Below the pieces are notes generated by a model, which saw only the letters and a program-made list of their open reading frames with translations, did not search any database and was not told where the DNA came from. Shown here one piece after another: positions 17,801 through 25,955 of a DNA stretch of 43,867 nucleotides (within the stretch, counting starts at the first letter, position 1; every line of letters begins with the position of its first letter). The DNA comes from an uncultured Bacteroidaceae bacterium. GTDB lineage: Bacteria > Bacteroidota > Bacteroidia > Bacteroidales > Bacteroidaceae. A program made the translations under genes and the position numbers. Where the stretch lies: assembly GCA_905234745.1 (NCBI GenBank), contig CAJOJD010000004.1, positions 3,537 to 47,403 on the forward strand. The letters are read 5' to 3'.

Positions 17801-20800
17801 TCGAAAAGATAGGTCTGGACGGCTTTGTTGATAAGAAGACTGTTCTGGATGCTGCCGATGATGCTGCCAGTGCCAACTTAGGCGGTTATTGGCGTACTCC
17901 TACCAGTGCCGAGTTCAAGGAACTGATGGACAAATGTAACTGGGAATGGACCGAAATGTACGGTGTAGAAGGTTACCTGGTAACAAGTGCAATAGCGGGT
18001 TATGAGAACAATTCGATTTTCCTGCCGTACAGTGGAGATTTCTGGGAAACAGAAGTTGAGGAGTATGACGGCGCATTCTATTGGACAAGTTCACTTTATT
18101 CAGGTACAAGCAAGGCCGCAGAATACTTCTCCTTAGGTAATATTGCAATCGATGCATACTATCGCTTTGTGGGAGGTAGCGTACGTCCTGTTCTGGGATA
18201 CGACCTGGAGGATGTGAAGGATCTCTCTATCAGCCGTAGCGAGTTGCCTCTTGCATTGAATTCTTCATATAAGATTGAAGTAAACGCTCTCAATGCTGCC
18301 GGAACGGTTATTGATGTTGCAGGAGGACTGAGAACTTCATGGACATCGGATGATGAAAGCGTAGCAACTGTTCAGGATGGCATCGTAACGGCAGTAGGTG
18401 CCGGTATCTGTATCATTACGGCTAACGTAAGAGATCATTCAATAGAATGTCTTGTAACAGTTGAGGATCCCTCTCAGGCTGAACCTGAATCAGTTGATCT
18501 GGGCTTGAGCGTAAAATGGGCTACATTCAATGTAGGATCGTTCGCTCCTGAAATGATTGGTGATTTCTTTGCATGGGGTGAGGTTGAGCCTTATTATGAG
18601 GCCGGCTATGCCGAATCGGCCGATCCTGTCTGGAAGGACGGTAAGTCTGAAGGTTATGCATGGCCTTCATATCAATGGGCAGAGCTGGTTGATTCAGCGT
18701 CAGGCAATTATACCGTAACCAAGTATGCAAAGGATGGCAAGACCGTTCTCGAAGATGCCGATGATGCGGCTATTCAGGCTTGGGGCGGTAAATGGCGTAT
18801 GCCGGATACCGATGAGTTCAGGGAACTGATGTATCTGTGTGACTGGGAATTTGTGGTTGTGAATGGAGTTAAGGGCTACAGGGTAACCAGTAAAATAGAT
18901 GGTTATACCGACAAGTCCATTTTCCTTCCTCTGACAAATTCCCGTTCAGGGTCAAAATTTAATTCTGATTCAGAAGGATACTATTGGTCACGCAATGTGA
19001 ATGAAGGTAATTCAATAACTGCCTGGTATCTTTATATAGATGAGGGCTATCAGTCAGTATGGAACTACTATCGTTATCAGGGTAGGACTGTCCGTCCTGT
19101 ATGTCCGTCTGACAGCTGGCAGGGAATTACAGCTATAGATCTTGACTCAACGAGTATTTCCATTGCATTAGGAACCACCGATAACTTGACTTATTCAATA
19201 CATAGCGGAAACCATGATTACAGTTTCCTGAGGCCGACAGGTTGGAAGTCAAGTGATGAGAATGTGATCACCGTTGATGCTGACGGCACGCTGCATCCCA
19301 TTAAGGAAGGCTCAGCAACCATTACAGCCTACTATAATGAGTTGACGTCCGAGTGTGTAGTTACCGTAAAGAAACTGTCGGAGATTGATCCTGAACAGGC
19401 TCTGGAGGTTTATAATGCAATGTATACCCAGCTTGGTAAGCCTATGAGCTGCGGTTACGACAAGCCTGATGATTATGGACTTATAATGATTGCCTACAGT
19501 ACTGATATTGAGGCATCGGATATGTTCCTGCCCAATACCGGTTATAACTGGTTCAGTGTATGCGGCGAACTGTCGTCCAGAAACATCAGTTATCGTAACG
19601 GTGTCATAAGGTATAATGCATGCTATAATGTCATTAAGGCTGCAAACCAGGTGCTGTGTTCATACGATGAAAACAGCAGCAATCCTGAGGTTCAGGCCAA
19701 GATAGGTGAGGCCTATGCAATCCGTGCATTCGCTTATCTGAATCTTGCACCTTATTATCAGGTAAGCTACACATCATCGGCTGAAGCAAAGAATCTGCTT
19801 TGTGTACCTATTCTTACTCCTGATACCCCGGATCCAAGCAATAATCCCAGAGCAACGCTTCAGGAGGTTTATGACCTGATTCTTTCTGATCTGGGCACGG
19901 CTATTGAGAAGCTGGACGGTTGGAAGCGTAGTGACAAATCCAGAATTGACCAGCAGGTTGCATATGGATTACGTGCACGCGCATATCTGAACATGGGATT
20001 ATGGAGCCAGGCTGCAGACGATGCCGAAGCTGCTTTGGACGGATATGAACCCGCTTCAATATCGGATGTTTCCACTCCGTTCCTTTATGATCTCAGTGAA
20101 TCCAACTGGATGTGGGGATATGATATGACCGAAGAAATTGCCGATCTTTTCTCCTACGCTACTTCATCGGCATGGCTGCGTTCATTCTCCGGCAATGGAT
20201 ATTCAACCGGTTGTCAGACATACACCATGATCAATTCAGACCTTTATGACCTGATTCCTTCAACCGATGTCCGTAAGGGTTGGTGGGTGAATGAGAATCT
20301 CACCTCACCGTTGCTGAACAGACTGGTTTGGGATGATCTTAAAGGACAGGAGATAGCATCAGAAGTCATTGGCGGTACAAAGGAACAATTCCTTCCTTAC
20401 ACTAATGTCAAGTTCGGTATGAAGTATCCGGGTAATAAAGCTAATGATGAGGACTGGTGCTGGATGAGAGCCGAGGAGATGATTCTTATCATGGTTGAGG
20501 GATTGGCCAAGAGCGGTCATGCAGAAGATGCCAGTGATATGCTGACATACTTTGTCCAGCAATATCGTGATCCCAGTTATGATATTGAAGGTCGCGGTCT
20601 TTCTCTTGAGGATGAGATCTGGTTCCAGCGCAGAGTCGAGTTGTGGGGTGAGGGATTCTCCAACAACGATCTCCGTCGTCTGAACAAGCCTCTGGTTCGT
20701 TTCCACGAGTACAAGGAGAACAACTGTCCTGCCGGTTTCCGCAGGAACATGAGCGCCGATAACGGATGGTGGTTGATGCGCTTCCCGACAGCGGTAATTA

Positions 20801-20889
20801 ACCAGAATCCTGCTCTCGTGAATAACGATGGCGGTTACCAGCCTGAGGATGGTAACGATGAAGGCCTCCTTGATGGAATAACCGACTGA
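14878..20889 (+). CDS. Giant secreted protein: five FISUMP/Big_2 pairs fused to a C-terminal SusD-like domain
   Basis: This 2003-residue protein has a signal peptide (cleavage near VKA-Q, residue ~26) and a short TGTV-type module. Five FISUMP-type domains start at Val65, Val357, Val644, Val900 and Val1206. Each has VDLGLSVxWAxxNVG, an AWGE segment, WRMPT, NGNSIFLP and a closing R-PV. Each is followed by a bacterial Ig-like (Big_2) domain with a SSDESVATV-like strand and AGxxIITA. From residue ~1502 to the end lies a SusD/RagB-like domain: TPR-like helices around AYAIRAFAYLNLAPYYQ, RRVELWGEGFSNNDLRRLNK, and the terminal RFPTAVINQNPALVNN. SusD proteins are normally ~550-residue lipoproteins capping a SusC channel; here there is no lipid cysteine and no SusC gene nearby. 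Confidence 0.85.
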   Translation: MKHIKSIIRLAALLLVMVCAQSVKAQQTYIMVHKVDGTVLRIAVADVDSVTFREWTGPVVSYDYVDMGLKVMWASCNIGATSPEQFGSYFAWGETAQKNEYTEANYKWYDATGAVLKYNIFKSLGSVDMKYRLDADDDAAHVLLGEGWRMPTPADFNDLFMNSEVSLTEQNGVRGLSFTSDINGNSIFLPLAGEFWKGDTIGTSQYAYYSTNTLICSKQNDPGWIYSLYYGERNGKPTYGFSSYNRVGGLPIRPVYSPNTTFDGNVLVVKGIVMGQDSITLKAGEYTWMDAYVDSNDDIYLTPEFTSSDDSVATVDADGKVVAVSAGECIITVSWGDYSATCVVTVNAIVPATNEPVDLGLSVKWGSLNLGAVNEEDFGGFYAWGELTEKEYYYWDSYKWVGENYLFTKYNFYAEDGVVDMKYRLDLEDDVAYKLLGDNWRMPTDEEFEELLYNCSWEVEEVNGVKGFRVTSLLNGNSIFLPLTGEKWGYDHNMKNYAFYSTNTMSVDEGDASYVRAVYMNYNEYGYDNYYLTGYRRSGGLAIRPVYTTDTYENVIEISNLWIEESISIETGESYCINAGFDANSNNYPQLRWKSSDESVATVNSYGTVTGKSQGTCIITASIGNESVQCAVSVTEFVPVMESVDLGLSVEWATCNVGASRPEFTGRMYAWGETETKDEFSRDNYKLWSDSTGYTKYNQIDGKTVLDPDDDVASVQWGDGWRMPTYEEFVELVENCSFEFTDINGLYGLLVTSYINGNSIFLPNHSDYGEPVYWSSTLSKESTAKILYNDSPYYSDDRADGLQIRPVRLSKNYTELTLSDDTLEIYEGQSYTLTGKIYGQELDGDNLTWKSSDESVALVNNGEVTGVAAGTAIITARLDSTKADTCFVTVLGREPFDRLVDLGLSVRWASCNVGASYPEQFGEYYAWGETEPYYTGSYRNPVWKDGKENGYSWYSNKYAVVDSLDNTWLTKYNEFEKIGLDGFVDKKTVLDAADDAASANLGGYWRTPTSAEFKELMDKCNWEWTEMYGVEGYLVTSAIAGYENNSIFLPYSGDFWETEVEEYDGAFYWTSSLYSGTSKAAEYFSLGNIAIDAYYRFVGGSVRPVLGYDLEDVKDLSISRSELPLALNSSYKIEVNALNAAGTVIDVAGGLRTSWTSDDESVATVQDGIVTAVGAGICIITANVRDHSIECLVTVEDPSQAEPESVDLGLSVKWATFNVGSFAPEMIGDFFAWGEVEPYYEAGYAESADPVWKDGKSEGYAWPSYQWAELVDSASGNYTVTKYAKDGKTVLEDADDAAIQAWGGKWRMPDTDEFRELMYLCDWEFVVVNGVKGYRVTSKIDGYTDKSIFLPLTNSRSGSKFNSDSEGYYWSRNVNEGNSITAWYLYIDEGYQSVWNYYRYQGRTVRPVCPSDSWQGITAIDLDSTSISIALGTTDNLTYSIHSGNHDYSFLRPTGWKSSDENVITVDADGTLHPIKEGSATITAYYNELTSECVVTVKKLSEIDPEQALEVYNAMYTQLGKPMSCGYDKPDDYGLIMIAYSTDIEASDMFLPNTGYNWFSVCGELSSRNISYRNGVIRYNACYNVIKAANQVLCSYDENSSNPEVQAKIGEAYAIRAFAYLNLAPYYQVSYTSSAEAKNLLCVPILTPDTPDPSNNPRATLQEVYDLILSDLGTAIEKLDGWKRSDKSRIDQQVAYGLRARAYLNMGLWSQAADDAEAALDGYEPASISDVSTPFLYDLSESNWMWGYDMTEEIADLFSYATSSAWLRSFSGNGYSTGCQTYTMINSDLYDLIPSTDVRKGWWVNENLTSPLLNRLVWDDLKGQEIASEVIGGTKEQFLPYTNVKFGMKYPGNKANDEDWCWMRAEEMILIMVEGLAKSGHAEDASDMLTYFVQQYRDPSYDIEGRGLSLEDEIWFQRRVELWGEGFSNNDLRRLNKPLVRFHEYKENNCPAGFRRNMSADNGWWLMRFPTAVINQNPALVNNDGGYQPEDGNDEGLLDGITD

Positions 20890-20900
20890 TACGATGTCAA

Positions 20901-20938
20901 AAAAATGACCGCTCAACCGAGCGGTCATTTTTTTTTGT
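20901..20938. terminator. Bidirectional hairpin terminator between converging genes
   Basis: A 14-bp perfect stem, AAAAATGACCGCTC against GAGCGGTCATTTTT with a four-base loop, has A and T runs on its two sides. It sits between the giant gene (stop at 20889) and the HdrA-like gene (stop at 20942) and can serve both strands. Confidence 0.85.
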
Positions 20939-20941
20939 TTG

Positions 20942-21970
20942 TTATTGTTGTGGAGGTAAGTTGTCCACGTAGTCTTTGATTGCGATGGCGGCGGCGCGGG
21001 CGTCGTTGACTGAATCCCAGATTGACATGGGGCGCTTGCATGTGCCGGCTGCAAACAGGCCGGGTTTGCCGGTGTCGTTGTCATACAGGTGCGGGGCTAC
21101 GGTCTTTATGAAACCGTAATCACCGCTTATTCCGCAGGCCTGTCCCAAGGTCTTGGTGCCGCATGATGCCTCCATACCTACCATAAGTACCAGAAGGTCG
21201 GTCGTCATCTTGAGCGGCAGGCCCATCAGGGTGTCCTCACTCTTAAGCTGGACACGGCCGTCGAACGTGCCTGCAGCCTCCGATATGCGTCCGCGTACAA
21301 AGCTTACGCCGTATTTCTCCTGGGCTGTGCGGTACATCTCCTCAAAGCCCTGGCCCCACATACGCAGGTCCATATAGAAGACCGATGCCTCGCATTTGGG
21401 CAGTTGCTTGCGCACCTCGATTGCCTGCTTTACGGCTGTCACGCAGCATATCTTGGAGCAGTAGTGGTTACCGCTCTTCTCGTCACGTGAGCCTACGCAC
21501 TGCAGGAATGTAACGCGCTTGGGCTCATCGCCGTTGGCGTTCAGGATCTTGCCGTGCTTGATCATCTGCTCCATATCCAGGGATGTGATTACACCTTTGT
21601 AGATGCCGTATCCGAGTTCCTCCTTGCGGTGGGCGTCAAATACCTGATAGCCGGTGGCAACGAGTACTGCATCGGCCACGTAGGTCTGGCCTTTGGCGTC
21701 TATGAGTTTCCACTCGGTACCCTGCCATTTGATATCGGCAATGTCAACTCCGAATGCGGTGGTGATGCCGTCGGTGAGCAGTTTGCCGCTCAGGTCATCG
21801 GCAATCTCCTGTGCTGCCTGGAAATTGGGGAACAGGAACGCCTTGTCCTGGATATTCTTGAGCGGAGTCTCTGATTTCTCAAAAAGAGTGACTTCAATAC
21901 CGTTTTTGGCCAGTATTGATGCGGCCTCTATGCCGGCGGGGCCGGCGCCTATTATTGCGACTTTTCTCAT
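20942..21970 (-). CDS. HdrA-like FAD/iron-sulfur oxidoreductase subunit
   Basis: This 342-residue flavoprotein has an N-terminal FAD-binding GAGPAG at residues 8-13, a VLVATGY strand and a late AAGTC segment as in thioredoxin-reductase-like folds. Between residues ~155 and 176 lies CVGSRD....YCSKICC, the cysteine cluster characteristic of HdrA. It lacks the extra ferredoxin domains of methanogen HdrA (about 650 residues), so it is a core-only version. It is the last gene of the operon, seven bases after the HdrB-like gene. Its likely role is to pass electrons between a flavin and the HdrB/HdrC clusters. The physiological donor and acceptor are unknown. Confidence 0.85.
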   Translation of the reverse strand: MRKVAIIGAGPAGIEAASILAKNGIEVTLFEKSETPLKNIQDKAFLFPNFQAAQEIADDLSGKLLTDGITTAFGVDIADIKWQGTEWKLIDAKGQTYVADAVLVATGYQVFDAHRKEELGYGIYKGVITSLDMEQMIKHGKILNANGDEPKRVTFLQCVGSRDEKSGNHYCSKICCVTAVKQAIEVRKQLPKCEASVFYMDLRMWGQGFEEMYRTAQEKYGVSFVRGRISEAAGTFDGRVQLKSEDTLMGLPLKMTTDLLVLMVGMEASCGTKTLGQACGISGDYGFIKTVAPHLYDNDTGKPGLFAAGTCKRPMSIWDSVNDARAAAIAIKDYVDNLPPQQ

Positions 21971-21977
21971 AATCGGT

Positions 21978-23030
21978 TTACACTAACAGGTTTTCGGGTT
22001 TCTCGGGAGCACGCAGTATCTTGCCGTCGGCCGTTCTGTATTTGGCCTTGGGATCATACGGTATGCCTATCTTGTCAAGCAGGCGCTCGCACTGCACCTG
22101 GTGTATCTGGAGGCCTAACTCCCACGGGTCATATCCCAGCAGCAGTCCGGCCATTTCTTCATAGGTCAGGACGGGTATGCCATAGCCCTCACGGTCATAG
22201 GTCTTGTGCTCCATCTCGGCGATGGTATACTGCCAGCGGTCCAGGAACATGGAGCAGCCGGGGCAGTTGGATACTATGAAATCGGGCTCGTAGGGCTCCA
22301 TTGACTCCAGTTTCTTCTTGGTGTTGGATACTGAGTATCCGCGGTTCTCCTGAACCAGGTACTGGCGGAATCCGAATCCGCAGCAGTGACGGCGCTCGGG
22401 ATAATCCACAACCTCTCCGCCCCAGGCCTCGATCATACCGGCCAGAACGTAGGGGAACTCGGCCTTGCCCACACCCTTATCGGGGAATATCTTGGCGTAG
22501 TGGCAGCCTATGTGCTCAACTACCTTAAGAGGACGGCCGGTAAAGCGGTTTACCAGACGGTATTTCATCTTCTGGGCCAACTCATTGCGGAAATGATATA
22601 TCACGTCCGACGGGTGGGCGATATTTTTTGGTATGTTGAACTCGCGCTTGCAGGCCTTGTAGAGGTTCTCACGGGTCTTTTCCAAGAGCTCGGGGTGCTC
22701 CTGCCACATATGGCACATCTCGGTGAATACTCCGAATGATGTTACGCATGACGGTACGTAGTTCTCATAGCCGTGCTCGGTCATGAGTGAGAACAGGCGG
22801 GCCACCACTGTCATAGTGGTCTCCAGTGGTACCACATCGGTATGGTATCCTATGCCGGTGCAGGTGTGCTGACGGAAATCATCAAAGATATCCTTGTTCA
22901 ACTCTTCACGGAGCATACGCAGGAATGCGGTCTCAGAGCCCGGGAAAAAGGTCTGACGGATGCAGCTGCGCTCATAGAAGTAGTGGTCATCAGCTATGGC
23001 TTTCTGATATTCGTTCCAAAAACGGTTCAT
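21978..23030 (-). CDS. HdrB-like CCG-domain protein
   Basis: This 350-residue soluble protein has a C-terminal cysteine-rich CCG domain: a Cys in GCHYAK near residue 175, CCGFGF near 213 and CPGC near 254. This is the arrangement that binds the noncubane iron-sulfur cluster of heterodisulfide reductase HdrB. The N-terminal CCG half is degenerate, with single cysteines in SCIRQ and HTCTG. HdrB is the disulfide-cleaving subunit in methanogens; in bacteria lacking coenzymes M and B the substrate must be another thiol, disulfide or persulfide. It lies seven bases after the membrane HdrD-like gene and seven before the HdrA-like gene. Confidence 0.82.
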   Translation of the reverse strand: MNRFWNEYQKAIADDHYFYERSCIRQTFFPGSETAFLRMLREELNKDIFDDFRQHTCTGIGYHTDVVPLETTMTVVARLFSLMTEHGYENYVPSCVTSFGVFTEMCHMWQEHPELLEKTRENLYKACKREFNIPKNIAHPSDVIYHFRNELAQKMKYRLVNRFTGRPLKVVEHIGCHYAKIFPDKGVGKAEFPYVLAGMIEAWGGEVVDYPERRHCCGFGFRQYLVQENRGYSVSNTKKKLESMEPYEPDFIVSNCPGCSMFLDRWQYTIAEMEHKTYDREGYGIPVLTYEEMAGLLLGYDPWELGLQIHQVQCERLLDKIGIPYDPKAKYRTADGKILRAPEKPENLLV

Positions 23031-23037
23031 AATCTTG

Positions 23038-24993
23038 TCAGTTTATAAGGTTCTCTGCCACAATCTCGGCTATATCCCTTACAGGATAGTCACTGGTGGC
23101 ATGCTGGAACGCTTTCTTACACATAGGGCAGGCGGTTGCTATGGCATCGACCGGCTTGCTGGTAAGATTCTCAAGTGATGCGTTCCTTATTTTGGTCTGC
23201 TGCTCAATGCTGAGTTTGGTATCGCCCAGATTGAATCCGCAGCATACGCTCTTTTCACGCTGATAGCGTGTTTTCTGCAGGTTGGTCACGGCACTGAGCA
23301 CATTGCGCGGCTCATCATAGATTCCGCAGCCGCGGCCCAGCTCGCACGGGTCATGATATGATACCTTACGGTCATCGTGACGTACCTTGAGGCGTCCCTG
23401 CTTAATCAGCATGTCTATGTACTCGGTGTGGTGAACCACCGGTATGTTCAGATTGTACTCCTTCTTGAATGACTGGTAGCAGATAGGGCAGGAGGTTACC
23501 AGCATGGTGGCCCCTGATTTCTCTATCAGGTCCGTGTTCTTGCGGCGCAATTCGGCAGCCTGTGTGGTGAATCCCTGCTGCTGCAGCGGACGGCCGCAGC
23601 ATATGGTGGCCAGCTTGTCCATGTACCAGTATTTCTGGCCGGCAGCGGTGAATATGCGCTCCATGGACTCGGTTATGCCGGGAGTAAGATGTGACATACA
23701 TCCTCCAAAGTAAGCCACACGGCCTATGGCGTTGAACGGAGTCTGTTTCTTGTCCAGATATACGTAATTGCCGGTGGTATCAATTGCTCCCTTGGCGCGA
23801 GTCTGACGGCGCAGGGCGCTCAGGTCTATGCCTACCGGGCAATCGACCGTGCATCGGTCACACATAAGACAATTGTCGGCAATCATTTTAAGACGGCTGC
23901 CGCGCTCCTGATTGCGCAGGCTGCGGATAAGATATACGGACTGGATCTCATGGTTCTCAAGTACCTTGTCTATGGGACAGCCCGATATGCACACTCCGCA
24001 ACGTGAGCAGGCGTTGAGCTCAAACAGTGTGTAGCCGGTCTTGGCGGTCTCCTCACGGACGCCTATCTTACGGAAGTAAATAAGAAGCAACTCGGTAAAG
24101 ATATGCATGTAGCGTGTGAACGGCATGGTTACAAAGAACACGCCCAGCATGAGCGAGTAGAGCATCCATACCGATGTCTCCATGCCGCGTACAATCATGG
24201 GGTCGAACAGATTACCCACTGCCTGGGTAAAGAATCCTCCGTTACCGTACAGACATGCCGTAATGGACTCGGCAAGCAGTCGCATGGGGAATATCATCCA
24301 CAGCGAGAACTTGGAGAACCTATCTATGATGGTATGCTTGGTTGTACGGCGCATTCCCAGTATCTTGGACCAGAATATCTTGATGAATGCCATCGTAAGG
24401 CCCAGGAATACGTACAGCAGCAGCGCGTCCATAAGGTCGGAGTAGGCCTTGTGCTGACGGAAGGATGCCGGTGCCTTGTGTACGAAGTAGCGGTAGAATA
24501 TGCCTACGTAGAACGGGCGGTGATAATGGATTCGGGCTATACCGTCCTCAGTCTCAACACGGTAACGACGCTGATTGAGGTATTCCGGGTTCTTGTCCTG
24601 ACCTGTGTTGTAAATGTGCCAGCCGTTCTGCTGCTGCAGTTCATGTACAGCCTCTATTGACTGCTCGTGCTGCATGGTGTAGAAGGCGTCACGGCTCTCT
24701 ACGGCACCCACCACAATCAGCAGGAACCAGCCTAAGGCAAATGCCTGGTGCATGATACCAAGCAGCAGGTTTTTCTTAAGGATGCGGGCGTGCAGAAGAC
24801 CCTCGCGGAACATCTCCCAGATGGCTGGGAATATCTTCCAGGAGTACCAGTTGCTGCGAATAACCTTACGCTGCTCCGGGCTGAACTTGCGGATCCAGCG
24901 TATGTACTTGTAGATGATGATGGCAAACAGCAGTACCGTACCGATAAGGAACGGTATCACAAAGTCATTATACGGATATGCGTGTATCTTCAT
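23038..24993 (-). CDS. Membrane HdrE/HdrD-like fusion: cytochrome-b-type helices, 2x[4Fe-4S], 2xCCG
   Basis: In this 651-residue protein the first ~310 residues hold about five hydrophobic helices, with histidines in LGIMHQAFALGW and RYMHIFTELLLIYF that could ligate heme b as in NarI/DsrM/HdrE. Two ferredoxin clusters follow: CSRCGVCISGCP near residue 328 and CLMCDRCTVDCP near 374. Two complete CCG domains come next (GGCMSH...CCGRP...CPIC, ~430-505; DPCELGRG...CCGFN...CPMC, ~548-625). The layout matches HdrE-HdrD or QmoC-like fusions that exchange electrons with menaquinol. It is probably the membrane anchor and quinone-linked subunit of the complex. Neighbours are six to seven bases away on both sides. 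Confidence 0.85.
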   Translation of the reverse strand: MKIHAYPYNDFVIPFLIGTVLLFAIIIYKYIRWIRKFSPEQRKVIRSNWYSWKIFPAIWEMFREGLLHARILKKNLLLGIMHQAFALGWFLLIVVGAVESRDAFYTMQHEQSIEAVHELQQQNGWHIYNTGQDKNPEYLNQRRYRVETEDGIARIHYHRPFYVGIFYRYFVHKAPASFRQHKAYSDLMDALLLYVFLGLTMAFIKIFWSKILGMRRTTKHTIIDRFSKFSLWMIFPMRLLAESITACLYGNGGFFTQAVGNLFDPMIVRGMETSVWMLYSLMLGVFFVTMPFTRYMHIFTELLLIYFRKIGVREETAKTGYTLFELNACSRCGVCISGCPIDKVLENHEIQSVYLIRSLRNQERGSRLKMIADNCLMCDRCTVDCPVGIDLSALRRQTRAKGAIDTTGNYVYLDKKQTPFNAIGRVAYFGGCMSHLTPGITESMERIFTAAGQKYWYMDKLATICCGRPLQQQGFTTQAAELRRKNTDLIEKSGATMLVTSCPICYQSFKKEYNLNIPVVHHTEYIDMLIKQGRLKVRHDDRKVSYHDPCELGRGCGIYDEPRNVLSAVTNLQKTRYQREKSVCCGFNLGDTKLSIEQQTKIRNASLENLTSKPVDAIATACPMCKKAFQHATSDYPVRDIAEIVAENLIN

Positions 24994-24999
24994 GGCTCC

Positions 25000-25335
25000 T
25001 TACTGTTTAGTCTCGTCAAGGATCTGACGCATATTGATAATGAGTGACCTTAGGTTTACCCCGCGTGGGCAAACCAGTGTGCATTTGCCGCAAAGCATGC
25101 ACTTTCTTAATTCCTCATCCAGACCGGCGTACTCTCCGCGACGGAAAGATGTGTGTACGCGGCGTATGCTGAATTCGGTAAACTGACGTGCAGAGCATGT
25201 GGCACTGCAGCATCCGCACTGGAAACAGCGCTTGAACGATGGCTCACGGTCCAGCAGCATGTTGTAACGCTCCAGCGATACCTTGTCCATGTTCTCGGAA
25301 CGCGGAGTCTTGATGGCGAATCCGAACTTATTCAT
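25000..25335 (-). CDS. HdrC-like 2x[4Fe-4S] ferredoxin subunit
   Basis: This is a 111-residue protein from the ATG at 25335 (MNKFGFAIKT). It has two [4Fe-4S] motifs, CFQCGCCSATCS and CMLCGKCTLVCP, separated by ~45 residues as in HdrC. The second cysteine set is fully canonical; the first ends in CSAR rather than CP. The start overlaps the stop of the preceding HdrC-like gene by eight bases, which favours this ATG over the upstream one at 25362. It should wire HdrA or the membrane subunit to HdrB. Confidence 0.82.
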   Translation of the reverse strand: MNKFGFAIKTPRSENMDKVSLERYNMLLDREPSFKRCFQCGCCSATCSARQFTEFSIRRVHTSFRRGEYAGLDEELRKCMLCGKCTLVCPRGVNLRSLIINMRQILDETKQ

Positions 25336-25945
25336 TGTGCGGGCCGTTTTTGATGGAATCATGGAAATCCATTCCTCCGGTTACGCGGAATATGTTGCGG
25401 AGTTCCTCCATTGTCTCAGGGTTGATGGTGCGCAGCGCACCGGCTCCCTCACCGTGGTAGTTGGCTCCGAATTTGGGCGATACGGCCTTGATGTTCTTGA
25501 TATACCACTCCCATACAGGTCCCTGCTCGGGGTGTTTCTCGGGGAATACCACATCGGGATGTACGCAGTAACCTATGTTAAGTATGTTGTCACCTATGCC
25601 GGCCATCAGGTCTACCTGCTGCCGGCCCATGTGGCTCTCCTTGTAGTAGCCCATATCCTGCGATACCTTGCGCAGTATGTTTATTACCGCTCCGGGTATG
25701 TTGCCGCGAGGGCAGCGGGGCTTGCATGACATGCACTGTCCGCAATACCAGATGGTGTCGGAGCGCAGCAGTTTCTCTATCTGCTCCTCATCACCGCGCT
25801 GTACAGTGTCGCATATGCGGCGGGGGTCATAGTCGTAGAACTCGGCGGCAGGGCAGATGGCCGTGCATATGCCGCAGTTCATACAAGCCTTGAGCGAGTC
25901 CTCGTACCGGACATCGGACTTGATGATATCAATAAGGTTTCCCAT
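25328..25945 (-). CDS. HdrC-like 4Fe-4S protein with C-terminal extension
   Basis: This 205-residue protein has two ferredoxin motifs, CMNCGICTAICPAAEF at residue ~21 and CGQCMSCKPRCPRGN at ~68. The helical region after the second motif (INILRKVSQDMG) is typical of HdrC. A ~100-residue C-terminal extension (from about HMGRQQVDLMAGIGDN) has no recognised domain but contains an aromatic HPDVVFPEKHPEQGP segment. It is the first Hdr gene of the operon, ten bases after the VOC gene, and overlaps the second HdrC-like gene. Two HdrC-like subunits in one set suggest a branched or two-module complex. Confidence 0.82.
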   Translation of the reverse strand: MGNLIDIIKSDVRYEDSLKACMNCGICTAICPAAEFYDYDPRRICDTVQRGDEEQIEKLLRSDTIWYCGQCMSCKPRCPRGNIPGAVINILRKVSQDMGYYKESHMGRQQVDLMAGIGDNILNIGYCVHPDVVFPEKHPEQGPVWEWYIKNIKAVSPKFGANYHGEGAGALRTINPETMEELRNIFRVTGGMDFHDSIKNGPHNE

Positions 25946-25955
25946 TGTTTACTAT

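Noticed and set aside
20359-21084. A 241-codon minus-strand frame across the giant gene's 3' end and the terminator
   Set aside because: It lies antisense to the SusD-like domain, crosses the terminator hairpin and overlaps the HdrA-like gene in another frame; the protein has no recognisable features.
22386-22739. Plus-strand frames inside the HdrB-like gene
   Set aside because: They are shadows of a clear minus-strand coding frame with conserved cysteine motifs.
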